NCBI RefSeq assembly: GCF_004025965.2
Contig: NZ_SAYU02000043.1
Location: forward strand, 1-35,682
Origin: Phycicoccus flavus
Lineage (GTDB): Bacteria > Actinomycetota > Actinomycetes > Actinomycetales > Dermatophilaceae
DNA: 35,682 bases
Reading direction: 5' to 3'
Shown here one piece after another: positions 17,589 through 26,402 of this stretch. Below the pieces are notes generated by a model. It saw only the letters and a program-made list of their open reading frames with translations. It made no database searches and was not told the DNA's origin. The translations under genes were made by a program, and so were the position numbers. The stretch's first letter is position 1. The number at the start of each line of letters is the position of its first letter.

Positions 17589-18814
17589 GTCGTCTCCAGC
17601 TGCTCGTAGTGCTCCCGGGCCTCGAGCCTCGCCCGGCGGATCGCCTTGTTGAGGTGGGTGAGCCGCACGACCCCGTAGAACGAGCCGTCCTCGCGCACGA
17701 CCGGGGAGACGGCGGCCTCGCTGATGAGCATCTGCTCGAGGGCCTCGAAGAGCGTCGCCCCGATGGAGACCTTGGCGAGGACCTCGGTACCGGACTCGGC
17801 GGTGACGTCGTTGCCGCTGTCGAGCTCGGAGACCGGGACCCAGCGGATGGGGTGCTCGTCGCCGTCGAGCAGGAGCACCCAGTCGGTCTGCGCCTCCTGC
17901 GCCCGGGCCCGCGCCTCGGCGGGACGGTCGGTGAGGTGCATCGTCGGGTACGGGTCCAGCTGGACGTCCTCGCGGACGGTCTCGAAGTGCAGGCCCTTGA
18001 GGGTCGAGCCCTCGCCGATGAAGTCGCGGACGAACTCGTCGACGGGGAAGGCGAGGATCCGCTCGGGGGTGTCGACCTGGCGGATGACGCTCTGCTCGCC
18101 GAGGATCGCGATGCGGTCACCCATCTTGATCGCCTCGTCGATGTCGTGGGTGACGAAGACGATCGTCTTGCGGATCTCGGCCTGGACCCGGAGGAACTCG
18201 TTCTGCAGCCGGTCCCGGGTGATGGGGTCGATGGCGCCGAACGGCTCGTCCATGAGCATGATCTCGGGGTCCGCCCCGAGGGCGCGGGCGACGCCGACGC
18301 GCTGCGCCTGGCCGCCGGAGAGCTCCTTGGGGTACCGGTCGCGGTAGACCTCGGGGTCGAGCCCCACGACGGACAGCAGCTGGTCGCTGCGCTCCGCGAT
18401 CTTCTTCTTGTCCCACTTGAGCATCTTCGGCACCGTGGCGATGTTCTGCGCGATGGTCTGGTGCGGGAAGAGGCCGATCTGCTGGATGACGTAGCCGATG
18501 CGGCGCCGGAGCTTGTCCGGGTTGGCCTTGGTCACGTCCTCCTCGTCGAGGAAGATCCGCCCGCCGGTGGGCTCGATCATCCGGTTGATGAGGCGCAGCG
18601 TCGTGCTCTTGCCGCAGCCGGACGGCCCGACGAGGACGAGGATCTCGCCCTCGAGGATGTCGAGGGAGAGGCTGGCCACCGCCGGCTGCTTGGTGCCGGG
18701 GTACCTCTTCTCGACGTGCTCGAGGCGGATCTTCGTCGCGCGGTCCTCCGGACGGGTCGAGCCGCGGCTCGTCGACTCGTTCGTGTCGAGGTGGATGTTC
18801 GCGGTGTCGCTCAT
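17585..18814 (-). CDS. Osmoprotectant ABC transporter ATP-binding protein with CBS region
   Basis: This 409-residue ATPase is of the OpuCA/ProV type. The Walker A motif is GPSGCGKST at about residue 64, the Q-loop is IQQIGLFPHQT, the signature is LSGGQAQR near 165, and Walker B is IMLMDEPFGAIDPITR near 185, with the switch His in VTHDIDEA. The C-terminal third (about 300-400) is CBS-like and includes SEAAVSPVVREDGSFYGVVR. In OpuA-type systems such domains sense ionic strength, so osmotic gating is inferred. A 73-bp gap separates it from the upstream permease gene, and it overlaps the downstream one. Confidence 0.95.
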   Translation of the reverse strand: MSDTANIHLDTNESTSRGSTRPEDRATKIRLEHVEKRYPGTKQPAVASLSLDILEGEILVLVGPSGCGKSTTLRLINRMIEPTGGRIFLDEEDVTKANPDKLRRRIGYVIQQIGLFPHQTIAQNIATVPKMLKWDKKKIAERSDQLLSVVGLDPEVYRDRYPKELSGGQAQRVGVARALGADPEIMLMDEPFGAIDPITRDRLQNEFLRVQAEIRKTIVFVTHDIDEAIKMGDRIAILGEQSVIRQVDTPERILAFPVDEFVRDFIGEGSTLKGLHFETVREDVQLDPYPTMHLTDRPAEARARAQEAQTDWVLLLDGDEHPIRWVPVSELDSGNDVTAESGTEVLAKVSIGATLFEALEQMLISEAAVSPVVREDGSFYGVVRLTHLNKAIRRARLEAREHYEQLETT

Positions 18815-18887
18815 GCGTCTGTCTCTCGTTTCGTCCCGGGTCGGGAGGGCCGTGCGGCGAGTCGGGTCGTGGCGGGTGACGAGCCGC

Positions 18888-19547
18888 TCACATCCGTTGT
18901 CCCTTGGTGGTCGTGACGCGCTGGAAGGTGGCCCACACCAGGTCCAGGACGAGACCGAGGACGACGGTGAAGACGACCCCCGTCCACACCGACTCCAGGC
19001 TGTTGGGCAGGCCGAGGCGGGTGAGGCCGCTCTGGATGTACGTGCCGAGCCCGTCGCCGCCGACGAGGACGGCGATGGCGGCGATGCCGACCGTGATGAG
19101 GCTGGAGATGCGGATCCCGGCCATGATGATCGGCCACGCCAGCGGGATGCGGATCTGGAAGAGCTGGGACATGGTGCTCATCCCCATGCCCTTGGCCGAC
19201 TCGACGACCGCGGGCGGCACCGAGTCCAGGCCGGTGACGGTGTTGCGCAGGATCGGGAGCAGCGCGTAGAGGAAGAGCGCGAGCATCGCCGGGGTGTTGC
19301 CGATGCCGACGATGGGGATGAAGATCGCGAAGAGCGCGAGGGAGGGGATGGTGAGGAAGATCCCGGTGATGCTCAGCGACAGCGCGCGCACCGTGGGGCG
19401 GCGCTGGGCGTAGACCCCCAGCAGGACCGAGAAGATCGTCGCGGCGATGACGACGGTGAGGGTGATCTTGGCGTGGTCCCAGGTGTCGGCGAGGATCTCG
19501 TCGGGCCGTCCCGAGATGTAGTCGAACCAGCTGATGATTCCGTCCAC
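18888..19547 (-). CDS. Osmoprotectant ABC transporter permease (first)
   Basis: This 219-residue permease has about five to six membrane segments and a BPD-type domain with ESAKGMGMSTMSQLFQIRIP, then LAWPIIMAGIRISSLITVGI, as the coupling region. The GTG at 19547 (VDGIISWFDY) is preferred because GAGGAAGG lies just upstream and homologues begin near this point. An in-frame GTG at 19580 would add 11 residues but has no ribosome binding site. It is the first gene of the minus-strand transport operon and diverges from helD. Confidence 0.92.
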   Translation of the reverse strand: MDGIISWFDYISGRPDEILADTWDHAKITLTVVIAATIFSVLLGVYAQRRPTVRALSLSITGIFLTIPSLALFAIFIPIVGIGNTPAMLALFLYALLPILRNTVTGLDSVPPAVVESAKGMGMSTMSQLFQIRIPLAWPIIMAGIRISSLITVGIAAIAVLVGGDGLGTYIQSGLTRLGLPNSLESVWTGVVFTVVLGLVLDLVWATFQRVTTTKGQRM

Positions 19548-19651
19548 GTAGCCTTCCTCGAACGCTCGGGGACCGACCACCTCGTGCGCCGTGACGCGGC
19601 CGGGAAATCCTGTCTATCAGACGAGTAATGCCCACGTCACCGGTTGCCGGG

Positions 19652-19663
19652 CCCCACGTGGGG
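19652..19663. promoter_or_regulatory. Palindrome CCCCACGTGGGG between transport operon and helD
   Basis: A perfect 12-bp palindrome lies in the 227-bp divergent region, about 105 bp from the permease start and 112 bp from the helD start. It may be an operator or a weak hairpin. The protein that might bind it is unknown. Confidence 0.35.
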
Positions 19664-19723
19664 GATTCGTGGCCGTGCCGTGACCCGCGGGCGTCCCCGT
19701 CGGGGCCGGTGCGGGCCCCGGTC

Positions 19724-19729
19724 TAGACT
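19724..19729 (+). promoter_or_regulatory. -10 box of helD
   Basis: TAGACT fits the actinobacterial -10 pattern. It predicts a transcription start near 19736 and a leader of about 40 bases. That leader contains AAGGAG at 19758-19763, 11-12 bases before the GTG at 19775. Confidence 0.55.
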
Positions 19730-19774
19730 TGTCCGTTCCGCCGGACGCCGAGCCATGAAGGAGACCGCGGCTTC

Positions 19775-22015
19775 GTGACGACCCACCCTGAGGGCAGCCC
19801 CACCACCTCCCCGGGACCGTCCCCGGACGTCGACACCGCCCCCGAGGTCGCCCGTGAGGTGGCGGCCGAGCAGGCCCACGTCGACCGGGTCTACGAGGAG
19901 CTCGCGAAGGCCTCCGTGCGGGCCGGTGACGTCGAGGCCGAGGGGCTGGCGCGCGGGCGCACCGACCGCACCGGTGACGTGCGCGACGAGGAGATGACCG
20001 GCCTGTTCGAGCGCGACGCGCTCGTGTTCGCCGCCACCCGGCGCCGGGCGATGATCGACACGCAGTACGAGGGGCTCGTCTTCGGGCGCCTCGACCTCGG
20101 CACCGAGGACTCCACCGCCGCCGAGCGCGAGGTCCGGCACATCGGACGGCTCGGGGTGCGCGACGACGACTACGAGCCGCTCGTCGTCGACTGGCGGGCC
20201 CCGGCCGCCGCAGCCTTCTACCGCGCCACCCCCGTCGACCCCATGGGCGTCGTCCGGCGGCGGGTGCTGCGCTGCCGCGGGTCGCGAGTCGTCGGGGTCG
20301 AGGACGATCTCATGGTGCCACTTGCCCCTGAGGACATCGTCGTCGTCGGCGACGGCGCCCTCATGGCCGCCCTGACCCGCTCTCGCGGCCGGCAGATGCG
20401 CGACATCGTCGCCACCATCCAGGCCCACCAGGACGAGGCGATCCGGGCGCCGTCGCGCGGGGTCACCGAGATCAGCGGCGGGCCGGGCACCGGCAAGACG
20501 GTCGTCGCCCTGCACCGGGCCGCCTACCTGCTGTACGCCGAGCGACGCCGCTTCGAGCACGGCGGGATCCTCGTCATCGGCCCCTCCGCGGCGTACACGG
20601 CGTACATCGAGCGGGTGCTGCCGAGCCTCGGCGAGGAGTCGGTCGCGCTGCGCGCCCTCGGCGACGTCGTCGACGGCGTCACCGCCACCCGCCCGGACAC
20701 CCCCGAGGTCGCAGCGGTCAAGGGCTCGCTGCGCATCCGGCGGCTGCTCTCGCGGGTCGCCGCCCGCCCGCCGGTGGGCGCGCCGGACACCTTCCGCGCC
20801 TTCGTCGCCGGGCAGGCCGTGCGGCTGGACCACGACGCCCTGCGACGGGTCCGCGCCGAGGTCCTGCGCGGCCACCAGCACAACCTCGCCGCTCAGGCCG
20901 CCCGCTCCGCCCTCAGCGAGGCCGCGTGGCGGTCGGTGGGCCGCCAGGGCGACCGCGACGACTTCATGGACGCCTTCGACGCCTCCCGTGACGTCGACGA
21001 CTTCATGGCCTCCTGGTGGCGCCAGCTGGACCCGCGCGAGCTGCTGCTGACCCTCACCGACACCGACCACGTCTACGCGGTCTCGCGCGGCGTGCTCGAC
21101 CACGAGGAGGGCGCGGCGATCGCCTGGTCCTTCCGCGAGGCGCTGGAGACCGGCGCGTGGTCGGTCGCCGACATCGCTCTGATCGACGACCTCCTCGCCC
21201 GCCTGGGGCCGGTGCAGGACGCCGAGCGGGAGGAGACCGGCTTCTACGACATCGAGGAGCTCGACGACCTCTCCGCGTACGGCGTCACCGACGTGCGGGC
21301 CGGGCTCGGCCGGGCGACGCCGTCGACCCGGGCCGTCATCACGCCGGCGGACGCGCGCGGCCGGCTGCTCGCCGGGCGCCTGGAGCGGGCGTCGGGCTAC
21401 GCGCACGTCCTCGTCGACGAGGCGCAGGACCTCTCGCCCATGCAGTGGCGGATGGTGGCGCGGCGGGGCCGGTCGGCGTCGTGGACGGTCGTCGGCGACG
21501 CGGCGCAGGCGTCGTGGTCCGACCTCGACGAGGCGGGCCGGGCCCGTGAGGAGGCCTTCGCCGGGCTGGAGCGGCGCGCCTTCCACATGGACACGAACTA
21601 CCGCAACGCCCGCGAGATCTTCGACCACGCCCGCGACGTCATCCTGCCGCTCGTGCCCGACGCCGACATCCCGCTCGCGGTGCGCGAGACCGGGGTCGAG
21701 CCGGTCGACCGGGTGGTCGAGGGCTCGCTCATGCACGAGACGTCCGACGCCCTGGAGCAGGTGCTGCGGGAGGTCGACGGCTCGGTGGCGGTCATCACCC
21801 CGCGGCGCTGGGCCGACCGGCTCGCCGCGCTCGACGGCGCGGGCGACGGGCGGGTGCAGCTCGTCGACCCGTTGTCGACCAAGGGCCTGGAGTGGGACGC
21901 GACCGTCGTCGTCGACCCCGACGCCATCGTCGAGGAGTCACCGGGCGGCGTGCGCGTCCTCTACGTCGTCCTCACCCGCGCGGCCCACCGGATGCACGTC
22001 CTGCGCCCCACCTGA
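19775..22015 (+). CDS. helD: HelD-family RNA polymerase recycling ATPase (UvrD/Rep-like)
   Basis: This 746-residue superfamily 1 ATPase has Walker A GGPGTGKT at about 235-242 and Walker B VDEAQDLSPMQW near 547. FHMDTNYRNAREIFDHARDV lies near 607, and a C-terminal DPLSTKGLEWDATVVVDPDA and YVVLTRAAHRMHVL complete the UvrD-like motifs. The N terminus has a charged helical arm (VAREVAAEQAHVDRVYEELA), typical of HelD, which reaches into the RNA polymerase secondary channel. HelD frees stalled polymerase from nucleic acid, and some actinobacterial relatives protect against rifamycins. A resistance role here is not shown. The gene ends just before the repeat array at 22026. Confidence 0.92.
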   Translation: MTTHPEGSPTTSPGPSPDVDTAPEVAREVAAEQAHVDRVYEELAKASVRAGDVEAEGLARGRTDRTGDVRDEEMTGLFERDALVFAATRRRAMIDTQYEGLVFGRLDLGTEDSTAAEREVRHIGRLGVRDDDYEPLVVDWRAPAAAAFYRATPVDPMGVVRRRVLRCRGSRVVGVEDDLMVPLAPEDIVVVGDGALMAALTRSRGRQMRDIVATIQAHQDEAIRAPSRGVTEISGGPGTGKTVVALHRAAYLLYAERRRFEHGGILVIGPSAAYTAYIERVLPSLGEESVALRALGDVVDGVTATRPDTPEVAAVKGSLRIRRLLSRVAARPPVGAPDTFRAFVAGQAVRLDHDALRRVRAEVLRGHQHNLAAQAARSALSEAAWRSVGRQGDRDDFMDAFDASRDVDDFMASWWRQLDPRELLLTLTDTDHVYAVSRGVLDHEEGAAIAWSFREALETGAWSVADIALIDDLLARLGPVQDAEREETGFYDIEELDDLSAYGVTDVRAGLGRATPSTRAVITPADARGRLLAGRLERASGYAHVLVDEAQDLSPMQWRMVARRGRSASWTVVGDAAQASWSDLDEAGRAREEAFAGLERRAFHMDTNYRNAREIFDHARDVILPLVPDADIPLAVRETGVEPVDRVVEGSLMHETSDALEQVLREVDGSVAVITPRRWADRLAALDGAGDGRVQLVDPLSTKGLEWDATVVVDPDAIVEESPGGVRVLYVVLTRAAHRMHVLRPT

Positions 22016-22025
22016 CCCAACTTCC

Positions 22026-22500
22026 TCGCCTGATCCCGGAACCCATTCTCGCCTGATCCCGCAACCTTCACCTTCGCCGGGGTTCGGTTCCCCCGCGAAC
22101 CCGAGCTTTCTCGCCTGATCCCGGAACCTTCAGCCTCGCCGGGGTTCGGTTCCCCCGCGAACCCGAGCCTTCTCGCCTGATCCCGCAACCTTCACCTTCG
22201 CCGGGGTTCGGCTCCCCCGCGGACCCGAGCTTCCTCGCCTGATCCCGCAACCTTCGCCTTCGCCGGGGTTCGGTTCCCCCGCGGACCCGAGCTTCCTCGC
22301 CTGACCCCAGAACCTTCACCCTCGCCGGGGTTCGGTTCCTGCGCGGACCCGAGCTTCCTCGCCTGACCCCGGAACCTTCGCCTTCGCCGGGGTTCGGTTC
22401 CCCCGCGGACCCGAGCTTTCTCGCCTGATCCCGGAACCTTCAGCTTCGCCGGGGTTCGGTTCCTGCGCGAACCCGAAGGTCGGTGGATCAGGCGAGAAAG
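22026..22500. repeat. Tandem 62-bp hairpin repeat array, 7 units plus inverted end (array 2)
   Basis: Seven consecutive units begin TCGCCTGA at 22049, 22111, 22173, 22235, 22297, 22359 and 22421, every 62 bp with no slippage. A partial unit precedes them at 22026. Each has a hairpin GGGTTCG - 9 bases - CGAACCC (22080-22086 and 22096-22102 in the first unit). In four units the second arm is CGGACCC, which still pairs as G-U in plus-strand RNA. The array ends with GGATCAGGCGAGAAAG (22485-22500), the exact reverse complement of the unit start at 22416-22431. It fills the gap between the converging helD and purA genes and may act as their terminator. It is neither CRISPR nor coding. Confidence 0.95.
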
Positions 22501-22505
22501 TGGAG

Positions 22506-23936
<1,431 letters not shown>

Positions 23937-23947
23937 TCAGGTGGTCC

Positions 23948-24730
23948 TCACCGGTGCCGACCGGCGAGGACCCAGCCGAGCTGGAAGCGGGTGTCGACGC
24001 CGTTGACGGACATGAGCCGGGCGACGCGACGGCGCACGGTGCGCAGGCTGACACCGAGGTGCCGGGCGATCGCCTCGTCCTTGAGGCCGAGCTCGAGCAG
24101 CTCGACGAGCCGTGGGTCGCTGCTGCCGTCGTTCTCGACGGTGGGCGCGGGCACCCCGTGCTTCCACGCCAGGTCGAAGTAGGCGGTGTACAGCCGCACG
24201 ACGAGGGGGTCGCGCAGCAGCACGTACCCGCCGTCCAGGTCGTCCCAGCCGGCCAGGGCGACGACGGCGGTCTCGCCGAAGACCGCGAACTCGGTGCCCG
24301 TCGTCGGCAGGATGCGCTGGTCCTCGCCCGCCTCGGCCCAGATCGCGAGCCACTGCTGGCCGCGCGGTGTGGTGAGGACCTCGGCCGGATAGACGGCGCG
24401 CTGCTCGTCCCCGCGCTCGATGCGGCTGCGGTTGGCCCGCATCGTCGTCTCGTCCAGCGCCGGCCCGACCTCGACGGTCATGACGAAGTTGCGGACCATG
24501 CCGGTGCTCTCGCTGAGCAGCTGGTTGATGACCGACGGCGCGACGACCTGGGACACCGACTCCCCCGCGGAGGGGCGCGCCCCGAGCGAGCGGTCCGCCA
24601 CCCGTCCGATGAGCTCGCGGATCCGCTCGAGCTCACGACCCCGCTCCGCGAGCCGCCGGTGCTCGTGCCGGAGGTGCTCCTCCAGCGCGATGAAGGCGCC
24701 GTCGTCGGCGGCCTCGTCGGATGTCGTCAT
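23948..24730 (-). CDS. LuxR-type regulator with TrmB/PLD-like sensor region
   Basis: This 260-residue protein begins with a charged helix (EEHLRHEHRRLAERGRELER). A middle domain with VLTTPRGQQWLAIWAEAGED, TEFAVFGETAVVALAGWDDL and VVRLYTAYFDLAWKHGVP resembles the phospholipase D-like sensor part of TrmB regulators. The C-terminal LuxR/GerE helix-turn-helix is LLELGLKDEAIARHLGVSLR, then TVRRRVARLMSVNG. There is no receiver domain. This build is common in actinobacteria and the ligands are mostly unknown. The ATG at 24730 is the natural start. A palindrome 45 bp upstream may be its own operator. No clear target gene is adjacent. Confidence 0.85.
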   Translation of the reverse strand: MTTSDEAADDGAFIALEEHLRHEHRRLAERGRELERIRELIGRVADRSLGARPSAGESVSQVVAPSVINQLLSESTGMVRNFVMTVEVGPALDETTMRANRSRIERGDEQRAVYPAEVLTTPRGQQWLAIWAEAGEDQRILPTTGTEFAVFGETAVVALAGWDDLDGGYVLLRDPLVVRLYTAYFDLAWKHGVPAPTVENDGSSDPRLVELLELGLKDEAIARHLGVSLRTVRRRVARLMSVNGVDTRFQLGWVLAGRHR

Positions 24731-24920
24731 CGGCCGTTCCTGCTTCCCCTGTCACGGCCGGTCTGGCCATTTGCTGCCACTGGCATCGAAGTGTCCCATG
24801 CGGGGCGACCGCCGATGCACCATGGGGGTGCCAACCGAGGTTGCAGGGGACCATCGGGTGCGCGCGTTTCTTGGCGAGAGAGAAGCGCCACCCAGTGCCC
24901 GTTGGTCTTGCCTTGGTTGA
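24731..24920. other. Upstream region of the LuxR-type regulator
   Basis: This part of the 253-bp intergenic region contains no recognisable gene. It has the palindrome TGCCACTGGCA (24775-24785) and CAACCGAGGTTG (24832-24843 approximately), plus the inverted pair GCATCG/CGATGC. These could be operator sites for the regulator encoded at 24730. Confidence 0.4.
24775..24785. promoter_or_regulatory. Palindrome TGCCA-C-TGGCA
   Basis: Perfect 5-bp arms around one base lie 45 bp upstream of the LuxR-type gene's ATG. LuxR-type helix-turn-helix dimers bind sites of this sort, so autoregulation is possible. Confidence 0.4.
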
Positions 24921-24955
24921 GAGAGGGGCCCGGGCGTACACCGCCCGGGCCTCTC
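24921..24955. terminator. Strong terminator downstream of the DUF3151 gene
   Basis: GAGAGGGGCCCGGGCG (24921-24936) pairs with CGCCCGGGCCTCTC (24942-24955) around a 5-base loop, with only two extra G residues on the left arm. It lies 28 bp beyond the stop of the minus-strand gene ending at 24984. Confidence 0.88.
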
Positions 24956-24983
24956 GTCTCTCCCCCTCGTGCCACGCCGCCGC

Positions 24984-25388
24984 TCAGAGACCGAGCTCTC
25001 GGCCCGCCGTCGCGCTCGAGGCACGGAGGAACTCCTGGCAGCGGTGCCGCTCGTCCTCCTCCCCGATGGCACCGGCGGCGCGCGACAGGGCCGCGAGGGC
25101 GCGCAGGAACCCGCGGTTCGGCTCGTGCTCCCACGGCACCGGGCCCTGACCGCGCCAGCCGGCGCGTCGGAGGGCGTCGAGACCGCGGTGGTAGCCGGTG
25201 CGGGCGTAGGCGTACGCCTCCACGGGGCGGTCGTCCGCGAGGGCGTCCTCGGCGAGGACGGCCCAAGCCAGCGACGAGGCGGGGGCGGACGCAGCCACCT
25301 GGTCGGGGGCCACCCCCTGCTCCAGTGCCGCCGCCGTGGGGTCGTCGGGCAGGTGGGTCGGGGGGATGCCGAGCAGGTCGCTGTCCAT
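24984..25388 (-). CDS. DUF3151 domain-containing protein
   Basis: This 134-residue protein is a typical actinobacterial DUF3151 member: LGIPPTHLPDDPTAAALEQG at the N terminus, ASSLAWAVLAEDALADDRPV near residue 36, YAYARTGYHRGLDALRRAGW near 59, and VPWEHEPNRGFLRALAALSR near 84. The helical pattern suggests a TPR-like fold. The molecular role is unknown. In many actinobacteria it is found near purA or fba, as here. The ATG at 25388 is chosen because the conserved region begins there and a -10 box sits at leaderless distance. Confidence 0.93.
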   Translation of the reverse strand: MDSDLLGIPPTHLPDDPTAAALEQGVAPDQVAASAPASSLAWAVLAEDALADDRPVEAYAYARTGYHRGLDALRRAGWRGQGPVPWEHEPNRGFLRALAALSRAAGAIGEEDERHRCQEFLRASSATAGRELGL

Positions 25389-25394
25389 GGCGAC

Positions 25395-25400
25395 AGCGTA
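25395..25400 (-). promoter_or_regulatory. -10 box of a leaderless DUF3151 gene
   Basis: TACGCT on the minus strand is followed by exactly 6 bases and then the ATG at 25388. A leaderless message is predicted. Confidence 0.6.
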
Positions 25401-25879
25401 GGCACGGGCCCCGTCAGCCCGCCCGCTCCGCCGTTCGGCCGAGGCGAGGTCGGCCGACCGGTCGCAACCGGACGTCATTTCCGGCCGATCTCGCCACGCG
25501 CCCAATCCGCTGTCCCTTAAATGATCACACCAGCCAGCGACAACATTAATTCCACACCTGATCCACCGCCAATTCCACCGCGGTGGAGATCCGTTATTCC
25601 GTCCCGAGAAATACATTTCCACGGGGGGCGCGCGAGCGTTCGTCGACTCTCCGGGGCCGGCTGCTCGGGGCCCTCGGCCCTGCCCGGGCTGGAGAACATG
25701 CCAGTTCACGACGTCGCCGAGGACGCGAATTTCATCCCGGGAGAAATCCCGGAAAGGCCGGACATCGCATGACGACCACGCATTCACCGACGGACCTCCC
25801 GTCCGTCTACACCCCATCGCCGACCGTCGGCGCACCACCACCGAGAACACGAGCCGAGGCTCATCGACAAAGGAGAGAA
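25401..25879. other. AT-richer non-coding leader with palindromes upstream of the roadblock-like gene
   Basis: This gap of nearly 500 bp has visibly lower GC at about 25500-25620 and 25720-25780 than the rest of the window. It holds the palindromes GGTCGGCCGACC (25448-25459) and TCCACCGCGGTGGA (25574-25587), and a bulged inverted repeat, ATTTC..CCCGGG..GAAAT, at 25729-25747. Open frames exist, but their codons (AGA, ACA, CGA, CAA) are unlike the neighbouring genes. A 24-codon frame, ATG 25698 to TGA 25772, is possible but unsupported. The region may be a long regulatory leader or a remnant of transferred DNA. Confidence 0.5.
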
Positions 25880-26239
25880 ATGGCCGACTACGAAAGCATC
25901 CTGGAAGCGATCCAGAACGACGTGACGGGGTTCATCGGCGCGACGATCGTCGACCTGGACTCCGGGATGTCGCTGGCGTCGCGCTCGGCGGTGGCGGACT
26001 TCGACCTCGACGTCGCCAGCGCCTACAACAGCGAGATGGTCAAGGGCAAGTTCAAGACCATGGAGGCGCTGCGCCTCAAGTCCGACCTCGAGGACATGCT
26101 GCTCACGCTCAGCGACCAGCTGCACCTCATCAAGGTCCTGGACAACCGCGCCTCCTTCATCTACGTGGCCGCCAACCGGCAGACCACCAACCTGGCCTTG
26201 CTGCGTCGGTCGGTGAACGAGCACACCCTGGGCCACTGA
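25880..26239 (+). CDS. Small roadblock/LC7-like protein
   Basis: This 119-residue protein opens with MADYESILEAIQNDVTGFIG and has ATIVDLDSGMSLASRSAVAD, LSDQLHLIKVLDNRASFIYV and NLALLRRSVNEHTLG. The strand-helix order and the self-reference to a stored signal (DLDSGM) fit the roadblock/LC7 fold of small-GTPase partners. No GTPase gene is nearby. The ATG at 25880 has AGGAGAG just upstream and codon use becomes typical exactly there; an in-frame ATG at 25769 is rejected for atypical codons. Optimal codons and a very stable terminator suggest high expression. Its function is unknown, and the family call rests on visual resemblance. Confidence 0.75.
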   Translation: MADYESILEAIQNDVTGFIGATIVDLDSGMSLASRSAVADFDLDVASAYNSEMVKGKFKTMEALRLKSDLEDMLLTLSDQLHLIKVLDNRASFIYVAANRQTTNLALLRRSVNEHTLGH

Positions 26240-26294
26240 GAGACCGGCCCGTCCGGTCCGCTCGCGTCGCCGCACCGGGCGTCGGCGCAGACGA

Positions 26295-26336
26295 GCGCTC
26301 CGTCCCCGCGGTTCCGGACCCGCGGGGACGGGGCGC
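26295..26336 (+). terminator. Very stable terminator of the roadblock-like gene
   Basis: A 17-bp stem with one T-G pair runs from 26295-26311 to 26320-26336 around an 8-base loop. The core is CCGTCCCCGCGG/CCGCGGGGACGG, continued by GCGC/GCGC. It lies 56 bp beyond the stop codon. Confidence 0.9.
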
Positions 26337-26352
26337 TGTCGGCCGTCTCGGC

Positions 26353-26358
26353 TAGGGT
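26353..26358 (+). promoter_or_regulatory. -10 box of the serine hydrolase gene
   Basis: TAGGGT fits TANNNT just after the preceding terminator. It predicts a start near 26365 and a leader of about 38 bases that contains a GGGGGTGG ribosome-binding-like run. Confidence 0.45.
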
Positions 26359-26402
26359 CGTCCGCGTCCGACGGCGACACGGCACGGGGGTGGACGACGA
26401 CA

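Noticed and set aside
19755-19778. Seven-codon upstream frame (MKETAAS) overlapping the helD start as GTGA
   Set aside because: It has no ribosome binding site of its own, and its second and third codons are simply the AAGGAG that serves helD. Coupling is possible but unsupported.
22049-22482. CRISPR array or tRNA-like T-arms in array 2 (GGGGTTCGGTTCC)
   Set aside because: The whole 62-bp unit is conserved with no variable spacers, there are no cas genes, and no acceptor, D or anticodon stems accompany the T-arm-like string.
25769-25879. 37-codon N-terminal extension of the roadblock-like protein
   Set aside because: Its codons (ACA, AGA, CGA, CAA, AGG) are atypical for the window, and typical codon use with a ribosome binding site begins at ATG 25880.
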